NCBI GenBank assembly: GCA_964351625.1 | Contig: CAYGOV010000004.1 | Coordinates: 138,445 to 202,444, forward strand | Reading direction: 5' to 3' | Source of the DNA: Marinoscillum sp964351625 | GTDB taxonomy: Bacteria; Bacteroidota; Bacteroidia; Cytophagales; Cyclobacteriaceae | Length of the DNA: 64,000 nucleotides | Shown: positions 35,062-44,817 of the stretch, in pieces | How the letters are laid out: every line of letters starts with the position of its first letter | How positions within the stretch are numbered: the stretch's first letter is position 1 | Made by a program: the position numbers and the translations under genes | Notes under the pieces: generated by a model | Told to the model about the DNA's origin: nothing | Seen by the model: only the letters and a program-made list of their open reading frames with translations | Databases searched by the model: none

Positions 35062-35421
35062 ATGGATACACTAGTTAAAACCCAAATTGACGAAGCAGAA
35101 AAACTCTTTCACCAAGCCAAAGAGGAACTCTGCAAACCCGAGGAAGATGTAGTTCCTTACAGTGTTTGCCAAAGCGCATACAATGCTGTCGTCAGTTATC
35201 TCCGTGGCGTACTTATCAATCACAATATTCCTATCTCAGAGCCCATAAAAGTAGAGGAGTTGATTAATAGCTGCAGGGCCTTAAATCCTAAATACAACAA
35301 TCTTCATTTATCACCCATGTATCATCCCAAAGCCACAGAAGATGTCTGGATGAATATGGATACAGCGGTAGATTATATGTCTATGGCCGAAAAAACACGT
35401 CAGATGATCAATCTGATCTAA
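35062..35421 (+). CDS. Small helical protein, HEPN-like, upstream of nifJ
   Basis: 119 residues, all-helical by composition, with YSVCQSAYNAVVSYLRGVLI near residue 32, which resembles the helix pattern of HEPN domains. The RNase-type Rx4-6H motif is not evident. The gene ends 26 bases upstream of the giant oxidoreductase gene and is probably co-transcribed with it. A partner or stability role for the oxidoreductase is inference. Confidence 0.65.
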   Translation: MDTLVKTQIDEAEKLFHQAKEELCKPEEDVVPYSVCQSAYNAVVSYLRGVLINHNIPISEPIKVEELINSCRALNPKYNNLHLSPMYHPKATEDVWMNMDTAVDYMSMAEKTRQMINLI

Positions 35422-35447
35422 TTGAATCCCATAAAAACAATTCGATC

Positions 35448-38400
35448 ATGAGTGCAAAGAAACCTACGCCAAAATATCCAGGTATTAGATCCGCTATGGA
35501 TGGAAACACAGCCGCCATCATGTGCGAGCGTGAATCCTCAGATGCGGCAGGCGCCTATCCAATTACCCCTTCCACCCAAATGGGTGAATACTGGGCTGAA
35601 GAAGCAGCCAAGGGCCACTTAAACATTTCCGACAAGCCTTTGATTTTTATTGAACCAGAAGGAGAGCATGCCGCCGCTGCTGTTACCGCCGGCCTGTCCA
35701 TGACAGGGCAGCGTGCGGCCAATTTCTCATCAGGTCAGGGGATTGCGTATATGCACGAGTCGCTCTATGCAGCAGTAGGAAAGCGATTGACCTACATTCT
35801 CAATATAGGCGCTCGGGCCATGACCAAGTCCACACTGAATGTGCATGCTGGTCATGATGACTATCACTCTATTGACGATACGGGTTTCTTTCAGCTCTTT
35901 GCTAAAAATGCCCAGCATGTCGCTGATTTGAATGTTATTTCTCACCGTATAGCTGAGTTGGCGCTTACACCTGGTATCATCGCCCAGGATGGCTTCCTTA
36001 CTACGCACTTGATTGAAAGCTTATATGTGCCTGAAAGAGACCTTATTAAGGAATATCTCGGTAGGCCAGATGATATCATCGATACGCCAACGCCTGCCCA
36101 GCGGATTATCTACGGAGATAAGCGTAGACGGATTCCCGAAATCTGGGATGTAGACAATCCACTCATGGCGGGTATCGTGCAAAATCAGGATTCCTACATG
36201 CAAAGCGTAGCCTCACAGCGACCGTTTTTCTTCGACCATATCCGTGACCTTACTGATATGGCATTTGCAGAATATGCGGAACTCACCGGAAGACAATATG
36301 AGCGTGTCATGACCTACAAGGCAGAAGACGCGGACTATTTGATTCTCGGTCAGGGTAGTGTGGTGCCTAGTGCAGAGGTAGTCGTCGACTATTTGCGTGA
36401 TACGCGAAAACTCAAAGTTGGCGTGGTGGACTTGGTCATGTTCAGACCGTTCCCAGCGGATTATTTGGCTAAAATCCTGAAAGGCAAAAAAGGGGTGGTC
36501 ATCTTGGAAAGACTGGATCAGCCGTTGGCGGAAGATCCGCCCATCGCCCGTGAACTACGTGCCGTGATTTCTAAATGTTTGGAAAATGGTTTGGTAAAAA
36601 ATGTGAAGCCTTATCCAGACTTAGAAACCTATCAAGCCAAAGATATCCCTGCAATCTACTCAGGCTCATTTGGGATGGGTAGCCGTGACCTTCAGCCAGA
36701 GGCACTCATCGGGGCAGTAGAAAATATGCTTCCTGATGGTAAACACAAAAAGCATTTTTACCTCTCTATAGATTTTATCAGAGATAATCCTTTTACGCCT
36801 AAACAGCGCAGCTATCAGGAGACCATTCAGGAAGCTTATCCGATGGTAAAAGAAATGGCGGTACATGGATCAGAGAATCCAAACCTTATGCCGAAAGGCG
36901 CTACTACGGTGCGTTTTCACTCGGTAGGAGGTTGGGGAGCGATAACTACAGGTAAGAACCTCGCCATGACCCTTTATGATTTATTGGGATTTGATATCAA
37001 GGCCAATCCTAAGTATGGTTCTGAAAAGAAAGGACAGCCGACGACCTACTATTTGTCTGCTGCGCCTGAGCCAATCCGCATCAACTGCGAATACATCTTT
37101 GTGGATGTGGTGCTTTCACCAGACCCCAATGTATTCAAACATACCAATGCTCTGGCTGGATTGAAAAAAGGCGGATGCTTCATTATCCAAAGTGATAAAG
37201 CAAAGCCACAGGAAGTTTGGGAGGACATCCCAAAACACTATCAAAAGGTCATCATTGACAATGAAATACGCGTCCATTACATCGACGGATTCAAAATAGC
37301 GAGAGAAGAAGCCACCGATACGGAGTTACAATTGAGAATGCAGGGTATCGCATTCCAAGGAGCCTTCTTCGCAGCTTCGCCACTGATGAAGACAGCAGGG
37401 CTCAATGAGAAAGAACTCTTGAAAGCCATCGAAGACCAACTGCAACACAAGTTTGGTGGCAAAGGTCAACGTGTGGTGGATGACAACATGCGCGTAGTAA
37501 AGCGTGGATTTACAGAAGTCAAAGAAATCACCCTAAAAGAGGTCACCACCAATGGAAGTCTGAAAACCAATGGAGTCGTAGGTATTCCTATTCCTAGTAT
37601 GATGAAGGATATACCACAGAGTAAATCGAACCTTAGTGATATTCATCGTTTTTGGGAACAAACAGGAAACTTCTATGCTCAAGGTATGGGTAATGATAAC
37701 ATTACGGATCCTTTCATAGGATTGAGTGTGATGCCAGCAGTTACTTCGGTTTTCAGAGACATGACGGGTATTCGTTTCGAACACCCAGAGTGGATTCCTA
37801 ATAATTGTACCGCCTGTGGCAAATGCTACACAGTATGTCCAGATACTGCCATTCCTGGATTGGTGAGTGAGTTGACAGACGTACTTGATACAGTGGTCAA
37901 ACGTGTGAAGAAAGATCATGAAAAGGTCAATCACCTTTCGAAAGCTGCCAGAACTTTGGAAGGCAAAGTCCGAGAGCGATTTGGCGAAACCAAAAATGGC
38001 GCAACAGTAAACATTCTAATCCATGAAGCCATCGATAATATGGTGGCAGAAAACAAGGATAACACCGAATTGGTCACCGAACTAGGTTGGTTCAAAGAAG
38101 AACTTGGCGAATTCAAATTTGCGCTTACGCGACCTTATTTTGACCTTCACGAAAAATCAGAACCAAACAGCGGTGGACTCTTTAGCATCACGATCAACCC
38201 AAATACTTGTAAGGGCTGTAATGAGTGTATAGCCGTCTGTGATGATGATGCTTTGAGGCCAATTATACAAACAGAAGGCACTGTGGCTCGCCTCAGAAAG
38301 GATTGGGACTTCTGGACAGATCTACCAACGACTCCTGAGAAGTTTAATCGAATAGATGACCTAGAGGAAAAAATTGGGCCACTAGAAACCATTCTACTCA

Positions 38401-40376
38401 ACAAATCCGCTTATCAAAACTTCGCAAGTGGTGATGGTGCTTGTCTTGGTTGTTCGGAGAAAACTGTTGTTCATCTTTTTGTAGCAACTGTCGAATCACT
38501 CATGCAGCCACGAATTAAAAAGCATGTGGCACATTTGGACGAGCTCATTTTAAAGCTTGAAAGACATTTGCAGGAGCGACTAATTGGCTCAGTGAACATT
38601 ACGGATACTGAAGCGATCACCAAAATCTTGAGCGAAGCACGAAATTCAGACCTCACCATGTCAGCCATTGCGAGCAAGCTAGAAGCTGAAAAAGGAGGGG
38701 AGCCAATTGATCAGGATTGGTTGAAAGAGACTACCCAAATCATCTCTGAACTCAAACGACTAAGATGGAAATACACCGATGGAATCACAGGTAAAGGACG
38801 CGCCGCAATGGGGATGACCAACGCCACAGGTTGTACGTCAGTGTGGGGCAGTACCTATCCTTACAATCCATATCCATTTCCTTGGGCCAACCATTTATTC
38901 CAAGATTCTACCTCCATGGCGATGGGGATTTTCGAAGGACACATGTCCAAAATGGCGGATGGATTTAGAGCAGTTCGAAAAGCAGAAATGGAACTTTCAG
39001 GCAAATACGTCCCTGCAGAGAAGAAAGACTTCTTCACCTATTTCAATTGGCATCAATTCACCGATGAAGAGTGGTTGCTTTGCCCGCCAGTGGTAGCACT
39101 GGGAGGAGATGGTGCCATGTACGACATAGGCTTCCAAAACCTATCTCGTATGATGGCCTCAGGCAAACCAATCAAAGTGATTGTGGTGGACACACAAGTC
39201 TATTCCAACACGGGAGGCCAGGCATGTACTTCCGGATTTATCGGACAAGTTTCGGATATGGCCCAATACGGAAAAGTTTGGAAAGGAAAGTCAGAACCGC
39301 GTAAGGAAATAGGACTGATAGCCATGGCGCATCGAAATACTTATGTGATGCAAGCCACTTTGGCCAACACGAGTCACATGATTGAAGGGTTTATAGATGG
39401 ATTGATGACCAAGCGACCAGCGTTGTTCAACCTCTATACCACTTGCCAACCAGAACATGGTGTAGGCGATGATCAAGGAGTGAATCAAGCTAAGCTAGCG
39501 GTAGAATCTCGGGCTTATCCAATCTTCAAATACAATCCTGACAATGGCGTCAAAGTATTTGAAGGACTAGATATCACGGGCAATCCAGCGAAGAATCAAC
39601 TATGGCCAACTTACAACTTGAAGTACCATGAAAACGGGTATGAAAAGTCTATGGAGTTACCAATGACCTTCGCAGATTTTGCTATTACAGAAGCACGTTT
39701 CAGAAAGCATTTCAAAAAAGCGCCAAGAAACACATGGAATGACAAAATGATTATGCTTACTGAATTCCTAGAAATGGATGCAAGTGAACGAGAAGGTAAG
39801 TTTCCATTCATCTGGGCAGTAGATAAAAAGCAAGAACTGAGTAGGGTGCTGGTGGCACAGCCAATCGTGGAATCCTGTGAGGAACGTAGAGACTTTTGGA
39901 TCTTACTGAGAGATCTAGCTGGGCCGAAAGAGGAAGTGGCTAAGCCAGATGCTGATATTGAAGATAGAATCAGAAAAGAGGTAATCGGTAATCTTGCCCA
40001 AAAGCTCATGAAGCTTGCAGGTGGCAATGGATCCGCTCCAAGTCTAGATTTAAGTGCTATCAATGTAGCAACTAAGGAAGAAAGCCCTGCCGCAGTAGTA
40101 GCCGAAGCACCAAAATCTGCCAGCAATGGCATGGCGCCTTGGCTAGAATCTGACGAGTGTACGTCCTGTGATGAATGCATCAATCTGAATCCTGAAATAT
40201 TCGCTTACAACAGCGACAAGAAAGCCTTCATCAAAAATGCTAAAGCTGGGTCTTATCAGGATTTGGTACTGGCTGCTGAGAAGTGCACCGCGCAAGTGAT
40301 ACATCCAGGATTGCCGCAGGACAAATCCATGAAGGATGTGGAGAAATGGATCAAGAGAGGTGAAAAATTCAACTAA
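35448..40376 (+). CDS. nifJ: Giant pyruvate:ferredoxin (2-oxoacid) oxidoreductase with fused ferredoxin
   Basis: 1642 residues, against about 1170-1200 for usual PFOR. Domain order: the pyrimidine-binding domain with AGAYPITPSTQMGEYW (about 30), the transketolase C-like domain (about 255-440), the gamma domain (about 480-690, FHSVGGWGAITTGKNLA), and a ferredoxin with Cys787, 790, 793 and 797. An extra helical segment (about 800-900) is followed by a second cluster motif (Cys921, 924, 927, 931). The proximal-cluster cysteines (Cys999, 1002) are separated from the TPP domain (GGDG at 1219-1222; YSNTGGQ) by another helical insertion. The C-terminus adds a flexible Ala/Pro-rich linker and a single-cluster ferredoxin (Cys1571, 1574, 1577, 1613). 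It interconverts pyruvate (or a related 2-oxoacid), CoA and acetyl-CoA with ferredoxin. Confidence 0.9.
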   Translation: MSAKKPTPKYPGIRSAMDGNTAAIMCERESSDAAGAYPITPSTQMGEYWAEEAAKGHLNISDKPLIFIEPEGEHAAAAVTAGLSMTGQRAANFSSGQGIAYMHESLYAAVGKRLTYILNIGARAMTKSTLNVHAGHDDYHSIDDTGFFQLFAKNAQHVADLNVISHRIAELALTPGIIAQDGFLTTHLIESLYVPERDLIKEYLGRPDDIIDTPTPAQRIIYGDKRRRIPEIWDVDNPLMAGIVQNQDSYMQSVASQRPFFFDHIRDLTDMAFAEYAELTGRQYERVMTYKAEDADYLILGQGSVVPSAEVVVDYLRDTRKLKVGVVDLVMFRPFPADYLAKILKGKKGVVILERLDQPLAEDPPIARELRAVISKCLENGLVKNVKPYPDLETYQAKDIPAIYSGSFGMGSRDLQPEALIGAVENMLPDGKHKKHFYLSIDFIRDNPFTPKQRSYQETIQEAYPMVKEMAVHGSENPNLMPKGATTVRFHSVGGWGAITTGKNLAMTLYDLLGFDIKANPKYGSEKKGQPTTYYLSAAPEPIRINCEYIFVDVVLSPDPNVFKHTNALAGLKKGGCFIIQSDKAKPQEVWEDIPKHYQKVIIDNEIRVHYIDGFKIAREEATDTELQLRMQGIAFQGAFFAASPLMKTAGLNEKELLKAIEDQLQHKFGGKGQRVVDDNMRVVKRGFTEVKEITLKEVTTNGSLKTNGVVGIPIPSMMKDIPQSKSNLSDIHRFWEQTGNFYAQGMGNDNITDPFIGLSVMPAVTSVFRDMTGIRFEHPEWIPNNCTACGKCYTVCPDTAIPGLVSELTDVLDTVVKRVKKDHEKVNHLSKAARTLEGKVRERFGETKNGATVNILIHEAIDNMVAENKDNTELVTELGWFKEELGEFKFALTRPYFDLHEKSEPNSGGLFSITINPNTCKGCNECIAVCDDDALRPIIQTEGTVARLRKDWDFWTDLPTTPEKFNRIDDLEEKIGPLETILLNKSAYQNFASGDGACLGCSEKTVVHLFVATVESLMQPRIKKHVAHLDELILKLERHLQERLIGSVNITDTEAITKILSEARNSDLTMSAIASKLEAEKGGEPIDQDWLKETTQIISELKRLRWKYTDGITGKGRAAMGMTNATGCTSVWGSTYPYNPYPFPWANHLFQDSTSMAMGIFEGHMSKMADGFRAVRKAEMELSGKYVPAEKKDFFTYFNWHQFTDEEWLLCPPVVALGGDGAMYDIGFQNLSRMMASGKPIKVIVVDTQVYSNTGGQACTSGFIGQVSDMAQYGKVWKGKSEPRKEIGLIAMAHRNTYVMQATLANTSHMIEGFIDGLMTKRPALFNLYTTCQPEHGVGDDQGVNQAKLAVESRAYPIFKYNPDNGVKVFEGLDITGNPAKNQLWPTYNLKYHENGYEKSMELPMTFADFAITEARFRKHFKKAPRNTWNDKMIMLTEFLEMDASEREGKFPFIWAVDKKQELSRVLVAQPIVESCEERRDFWILLRDLAGPKEEVAKPDADIEDRIRKEVIGNLAQKLMKLAGGNGSAPSLDLSAINVATKEESPAAVVAEAPKSASNGMAPWLESDECTSCDECINLNPEIFAYNSDKKAFIKNAKAGSYQDLVLAAEKCTAQVIHPGLPQDKSMKDVEKWIKRGEKFN

Positions 40377-40379
40377 GCA

Positions 40380-41711
40380 GTGCTAAGCCTTAAACGACAT
40401 ACCTTCAAACATGGCGTTCATCCACCGGAGCACAAAGTGGAAACCTGTGGTCTTCCGATCAAGCAATTTTCTTTTGCTCCGCTGATGATGCTTCCTGTTT
40501 CTCAGCACATTGGTGCGCCTTCCAAGATTGTTGTGAGAGAAGGTCAAGAGGTGGTTCGTGGACAACTGCTTGCAAAGTCGGACGGTTATCTCTCTGTGCC
40601 GCTCCATGCACCGGCCTCTGGTAAGATTCGGAAAATAGCCAACGTGCCTACCATTTCTGGAAAGATGACCGTGGGTATTTACCTCGAAACCTTTCCATCT
40701 TCCACGCAAGAAGTGTTAGAAGATGAGCCAATTGATTTGGTCACAGCTACACCAGAGGAAATACTATCAGCAATCCAGAACGCAGGCATTGTGGGTTTGG
40801 GGGGAGCAGCATTTCCCACACACGCTAAGTTGAATATTCCTGAAGGAAAACACTGTGATGTGTTGATCATCAATGGGATAGAATGCGAACCTTACCTCAC
40901 CACAGATCACCGAGTGATGCTCGAGCAACCTGAAGATATCTTCCTAGGCATCAAGTACTTACTGAAAGCAGTTAAAGCCAAAAGAGCAATCATTGGGATA
41001 GAAGCCAATAAGCAAGACGCGGCAGTTTTCTTATCGAGCTATTTGCCTGATGACGGCTCTGTTTCGGTGGAAGTAGTCCCTGTCAAGTATCCTCAAGGCG
41101 CGGAAAAAATGCTCATCACATCATTACTCGGAAGAGAAGTGCCATCCGGTGGGTTGCCTATAGATGTAAATGCCGTAGTGGTCAATGTGGCCACCACCGC
41201 AGAGATCGGGCGACTGCTTCCGCATGGTAGAGGCATTCAAGAACGTGTAGTTACTATCACTGGCCCAGCCGTCCAAAAGAAAGGAAATTACCTCGTGCCG
41301 ATTGGTACTCCGCTGCGATATGTATTAGAGCAAGTAGGGGTAAAAGGTTCAGTTAGTGAAGTATATATGGGTGGTCCAATGATGGGTGTGGCAGTATCAA
41401 ACCTCGACATTTCAATAGTCAAGGGAACTTCTGGTATCGTCATCTTCACTGAAGAGGACGTTAGTCGACCAGAGCAAGTCTATCCTTGTATCAAATGTGG
41501 CGCTTGTGTAGATGCCTGCCCACTTTCCTTGAACCCATCCAAATTGGGTATTTTGGCAAAGTTTGAAGCCTATGATAAGATGGCTTCAGAGTTTCATTTG
41601 ATGGATTGCTTTGAATGTGGGTCATGCTCATTTGTATGTCCTTCACACATTCCATTGGTGCAGTATTTCAGATTATCTAAATCTATTGTGCGTAAAAGAA
41701 AAGTAGCCTAA
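40380..41711 (+). CDS. rnfC: RnfC, ferredoxin:NAD+ oxidoreductase subunit
   Basis: 443 residues from a GTG start, three bases after the stop codon of the oxidoreductase gene. The Complex I 51-kDa-like NAD/FMN domain includes GIVGLGGAAFPTHAKL near 135 and INGIECEPYLTTDHRVML near 160. A C-terminal dicluster ferredoxin domain has CIKCGACVDACPLSLNP and DCFECGSCSFVCPSHIP. RnfC is the peripheral subunit that exchanges electrons with NAD(H). A glycine/lysine-rich lipoyl-like N-terminal domain (about 35-100) is present as in the family. Confidence 0.95.
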   Translation: MLSLKRHTFKHGVHPPEHKVETCGLPIKQFSFAPLMMLPVSQHIGAPSKIVVREGQEVVRGQLLAKSDGYLSVPLHAPASGKIRKIANVPTISGKMTVGIYLETFPSSTQEVLEDEPIDLVTATPEEILSAIQNAGIVGLGGAAFPTHAKLNIPEGKHCDVLIINGIECEPYLTTDHRVMLEQPEDIFLGIKYLLKAVKAKRAIIGIEANKQDAAVFLSSYLPDDGSVSVEVVPVKYPQGAEKMLITSLLGREVPSGGLPIDVNAVVVNVATTAEIGRLLPHGRGIQERVVTITGPAVQKKGNYLVPIGTPLRYVLEQVGVKGSVSEVYMGGPMMGVAVSNLDISIVKGTSGIVIFTEEDVSRPEQVYPCIKCGACVDACPLSLNPSKLGILAKFEAYDKMASEFHLMDCFECGSCSFVCPSHIPLVQYFRLSKSIVRKRKVA

Positions 41712-42724
41712 TGTTCAAGAAAACGCTAAATATCAGCACTTCACCGCATCTGACGAACAACACCAGTGTTGATATAATCATGCGTAATGTGGTTTATGCC
41801 ATGTTGCCTGCTGCTTTGTTCTCTGTGTATTCCTTTGGCTGGAATGCAGCATTGGTATTGATCACTTCTACGGGATCTTGTTTACTCACCGAACATTTAT
41901 TGTGTCGGTTATCTAAAAAGAAAAGTACCGTTTCTGACTGGTCTGCAATCATTACTGGTTTATTACTTGGATTAACACTTCCGCCCATTTTCCCACTTTG
42001 GATGACTTTTCTAGGAGGCGCTATTGCCATCGGGATGGGTAAATTCTTATTCGGAGGATTGGGTTACAATGTCTTTAATCCAGCACTTGTTGGTAGAGCA
42101 GTATTGCAGGCTGCATTTCCAGTAGCCATTACCACTTGGTATACAGCCTTTATGGATGACCGCTTCAGCCATATCAATGCCTCCATATTGACACTGCCAT
42201 TTCTAGAACCGGTTATAGATGGGACATCAGGAGCTACCCCTTTATCAGCTTTCAAATTCGATGGAGTCACAACGAATGCAGCTGACCTTGCCCTTGGGTT
42301 GGTAAGTGGGTCTACGGGGGAGACCTGTGCCATTCTGATCTTTCTTGGTGGAGTTTATCTAGCTATTAGAAACTTTATGAACTGGAGGATACCTGTGGCT
42401 ATTCTAACCACTGTTTTCGCTTTTAGCGGCATCCTTTACCTGATAGACGCCACACAATATCCTTCGCCTTTTTTCATGCTCTTCTCAGGAGGGCTCATGT
42501 TGGGTGCCGTGTTTATGGCTACTGATATGGTCGCTTCACCCATTACCTCACTAGGCGTGATACTCTATGGCGTGATCATAGGGGTTTTGGTGGTGATTAT
42601 AAGAATTTGGGGTGGGCTTCCAGAAGGAGTCATGTATGCCATTTTATTGGCTAATGCCATTTCACCTCATATAGACAGACTGATCCGCTATCGCGTCTAT
42701 GGAACATCTGTAAAAATCTCATGA
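41711..42724 (+). CDS. rnfD: RnfD, membrane subunit with covalent FMN
   Basis: 337 residues, about nine helices. The covalent flavin motif SGAT is in DGTSGATPLSAF near residue 175, and the family pattern FGGLGYNVFNPALVGRAVLQ near 115. It overlaps rnfC by one base. The subunit corresponds to NqrB and takes part in the ion pump. Confidence 0.95.
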   Translation: MFKKTLNISTSPHLTNNTSVDIIMRNVVYAMLPAALFSVYSFGWNAALVLITSTGSCLLTEHLLCRLSKKKSTVSDWSAIITGLLLGLTLPPIFPLWMTFLGGAIAIGMGKFLFGGLGYNVFNPALVGRAVLQAAFPVAITTWYTAFMDDRFSHINASILTLPFLEPVIDGTSGATPLSAFKFDGVTTNAADLALGLVSGSTGETCAILIFLGGVYLAIRNFMNWRIPVAILTTVFAFSGILYLIDATQYPSPFFMLFSGGLMLGAVFMATDMVASPITSLGVILYGVIIGVLVVIIRIWGGLPEGVMYAILLANAISPHIDRLIRYRVYGTSVKIS

Positions 42725-43395
42725 GCCAATCCACTACCATATCGTCAGCCAATCCAATGCACATGCTTCGTGCCATGGTAGGAATCGGTGCGCTGTGCGG
42801 GTTGCTCATCGTCCTTACCTATGAAGGCACGCTGCCTCGCGTGGAGCAATTAAAAGCGGAAGCACTACAGCAAGCCATCTTTAAAGTCTTGCCCGGTATC
42901 ACCAATACGAAAGCTTACAAAATGAGCGATGGAGCATTTATCCTAACCGAAGATCAGACAGAAGCAGACTTGTACGCTGGCTATGATGATCGAGGAAAAT
43001 TCAAAGGTGTAGCGATCGAAGCAAGTGGTCAGGGCTATGCAGACATAATTAAAGTACTCTATGGATATAGTCCTGAAAAACAACAAGTTATTGGCTTCTA
43101 TGTGTTAGAAAGCAAAGAGACACCAGGACTTGGAGACAAGATCGAAAAGGATCCGAAATTTCTAGATAATTTCACTGCGATGGACGTGACTCTCACAGCA
43201 TCACTCGATGCATTGGTAAACACTGTTGTGACGGTGAAACAAGGCACTAAGCAAAATTCCTGGGAGATAGACGGCATCACTGGCGCGACCATTTCATCAC
43301 GAGCCATTGGTAGCCTTCTTCAGAAAAGTACGGATGAATGGATGCCAATCATCTATGAACATCAGGAGGTTTTTAAACAAGCTACTAATGAATAG
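42721..43395 (+). CDS. rnfG: RnfG, periplasmic FMN-binding subunit
   Basis: 224 residues with one N-terminal membrane anchor (about 14-31). The FMN-linking motif is DGITGATISSRAIG near residue 182, and the FMN-domain marker is SKETPGLGDKI near 128. It corresponds to NqrC. It overlaps rnfD by four bases. Confidence 0.95.
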   Translation: MSQSTTISSANPMHMLRAMVGIGALCGLLIVLTYEGTLPRVEQLKAEALQQAIFKVLPGITNTKAYKMSDGAFILTEDQTEADLYAGYDDRGKFKGVAIEASGQGYADIIKVLYGYSPEKQQVIGFYVLESKETPGLGDKIEKDPKFLDNFTAMDVTLTASLDALVNTVVTVKQGTKQNSWEIDGITGATISSRAIGSLLQKSTDEWMPIIYEHQEVFKQATNE

Positions 43396-44029
43396 CAATC
43401 AAAACGATACTGCGGGAACCAAGTTGGCTCCAACTTCTACTGATGAATTCATCAAAGGGCTTTGGAGAGAAAACCCCGTGTTTGTCCAAGTGCTAGGAAT
43501 GTGCCCCGTTTTGGCTGTTTCCAATACGGCTGAAAATGCCCTCGCTATGGGTACAGCAACTGCTTTTGTGCTGCTCATGTCCAATATTCTGGTTTCACAA
43601 TTGAGAAACTTCATACCCAAAGAAGTAAGGATAGCCTCCTACATACTGATCATTGCTACATTCGTAACAGTCACCGATTATGCCATTCAGGCAATCAGCG
43701 TAGATCTGCATAAAAGCCTTGGTGCTTTTATTTCATTGATTGTTGTGAACTGTCTGATTTTGAGTAGGGCAGAAGCCTTTGCCTCAAAGAATACTGTCGG
43801 CAAGTCCATCATGGATGCCTTAGGTATGGGATTTGGCTTTATCATAGGACTTTCCGCTTTGGGCGCTGTTAGAGAAATACTCGGGAATGGTTCGATCTTC
43901 GGTTTCAGCCTTTTTGCTCCATCGTATCAGGAGTGGGTGGTCATGATTTTACCAGCTGGTGGATTCTTTACGCTCGCGGCTTGGCTATTGTTATTTAACA
44001 TCATCAAAGAAAGGAGGGCAGCATCATGA
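43388..44029 (+). CDS. rnfE: RnfE, membrane subunit
   Basis: 213 residues from the ATG at 43388. A much longer in-frame start inside rnfG was rejected. Six helices; the signature ENPVFVQVLGMCPVLAVSNTAENALAMG carries a cysteine expected to help bind the membrane [2Fe-2S] cluster shared with RnfA. It corresponds to NqrD. It overlaps rnfG by eight bases. Confidence 0.94.
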   Translation: MNSNQNDTAGTKLAPTSTDEFIKGLWRENPVFVQVLGMCPVLAVSNTAENALAMGTATAFVLLMSNILVSQLRNFIPKEVRIASYILIIATFVTVTDYAIQAISVDLHKSLGAFISLIVVNCLILSRAEAFASKNTVGKSIMDALGMGFGFIIGLSALGAVREILGNGSIFGFSLFAPSYQEWVVMILPAGGFFTLAAWLLLFNIIKERRAAS

Positions 44030-44607
44030 ATGACGAATCACTCACCCAAATTTTTATCAATGCCAGTTTGGTAAACAACTTCGTGTTGGCCTATTTCATG
44101 GGTATTTGTCCATTTCTCGGTGTTTCAGGAAAAATCGATACCGCCAGTAAAATGGGTGGGGCTGTCACTTTTGTGATGCTCATTAGCTCTGTCTGTGCTT
44201 ATGGAATTCATGCATTATTGGTAGCGATAGATGCGCCATATCTACAGCTCATCAGCTATATCGTAGTGATCGCCTCTACAGTACAGCTCGTCGAAATGTT
44301 CGTGAAAAAAATGAGTCCAACTCTTTTTAAAGCATTGGGAATATTTCTCCCTCTGATCACCACCAACTGTGCTATTCTGGGCCTTGCCCTATTTCAAACT
44401 AATAAAGGTTATGATCTTCTACAGAGCATGGTATATGCACTGGGAGCAGGAGCGGGATTTACATTGGCACTGGTGCTTATTGCAGGATTTAGGGAGCAGC
44501 TAGAGTTTGCCGAAGTACCAAAAGTCATTCGAGGAACAGTCTTGACGCTCATGGTAGCAGGCATTCTTTCATTAGCATTTATGGGGTTTTCAGGATTAGG
44601 AAATTGA
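44026..44607 (+). CDS. rnfA: RnfA, membrane subunit
   Basis: 193 residues, six helices, homologous to RnfE with inverted topology. The signature NNFVLAYFMGICPFLGVSGKID near residue 14 and the cysteine in FLPLITTNCAILGLALF near 110 match the family. It corresponds to NqrE. It overlaps rnfE by four bases. Confidence 0.95.
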   Translation: MNDESLTQIFINASLVNNFVLAYFMGICPFLGVSGKIDTASKMGGAVTFVMLISSVCAYGIHALLVAIDAPYLQLISYIVVIASTVQLVEMFVKKMSPTLFKALGIFLPLITTNCAILGLALFQTNKGYDLLQSMVYALGAGAGFTLALVLIAGFREQLEFAEVPKVIRGTVLTLMVAGILSLAFMGFSGLGN

Positions 44608-44609
44608 AA

Positions 44610-44813
44610 ATGGAATTAATTGGAAAATATATCATCGCAATAACAGGAATCGTCGGACTGATGGTTGGCTGGACAATCGTCCAACAACTTTGGCGGACAG
44701 CCTTTCCCGATCAACACATAGATGAGGACGTACTGGCTGGAAGGTCAGACTGTGGAAGCTGCGGCTGCACCACACCTTGCGCAATTAAAAAAACGGATAA
44801 AAATAAACGATAG
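44610..44813 (+). CDS. Tiny cysteine-rich membrane protein between rnfA and the FNR gene
   Basis: 67 residues from the ATG at 44610, two bases after the rnfA stop codon; a TTG at 44604 is an alternative. One membrane helix (about 6-26) is followed by a short acidic linker and a cysteine knot RSDCGSCGCTTPC (Cys48, 51, 53, 57), then a lysine-rich tail. The layout (one helix plus CxxCxC...C) recalls NqrM, which delivers iron to the membrane [2Fe-2S] cluster of Na+-NQR. A like role for the RnfA/RnfE cluster is inference, and I do not see clear NqrM sequence identity. Confidence 0.8.
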   Translation: MELIGKYIIAITGIVGLMVGWTIVQQLWRTAFPDQHIDEDVLAGRSDCGSCGCTTPCAIKKTDKNKR

Positions 44814-44817
44814 AGCT

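Noticed and set aside
39611..40183. Reverse ORF of 190 codons inside the PFOR gene
   Set aside because: Shadow of a well-supported gene, Ser/Ala-rich low-complexity translation with no family.
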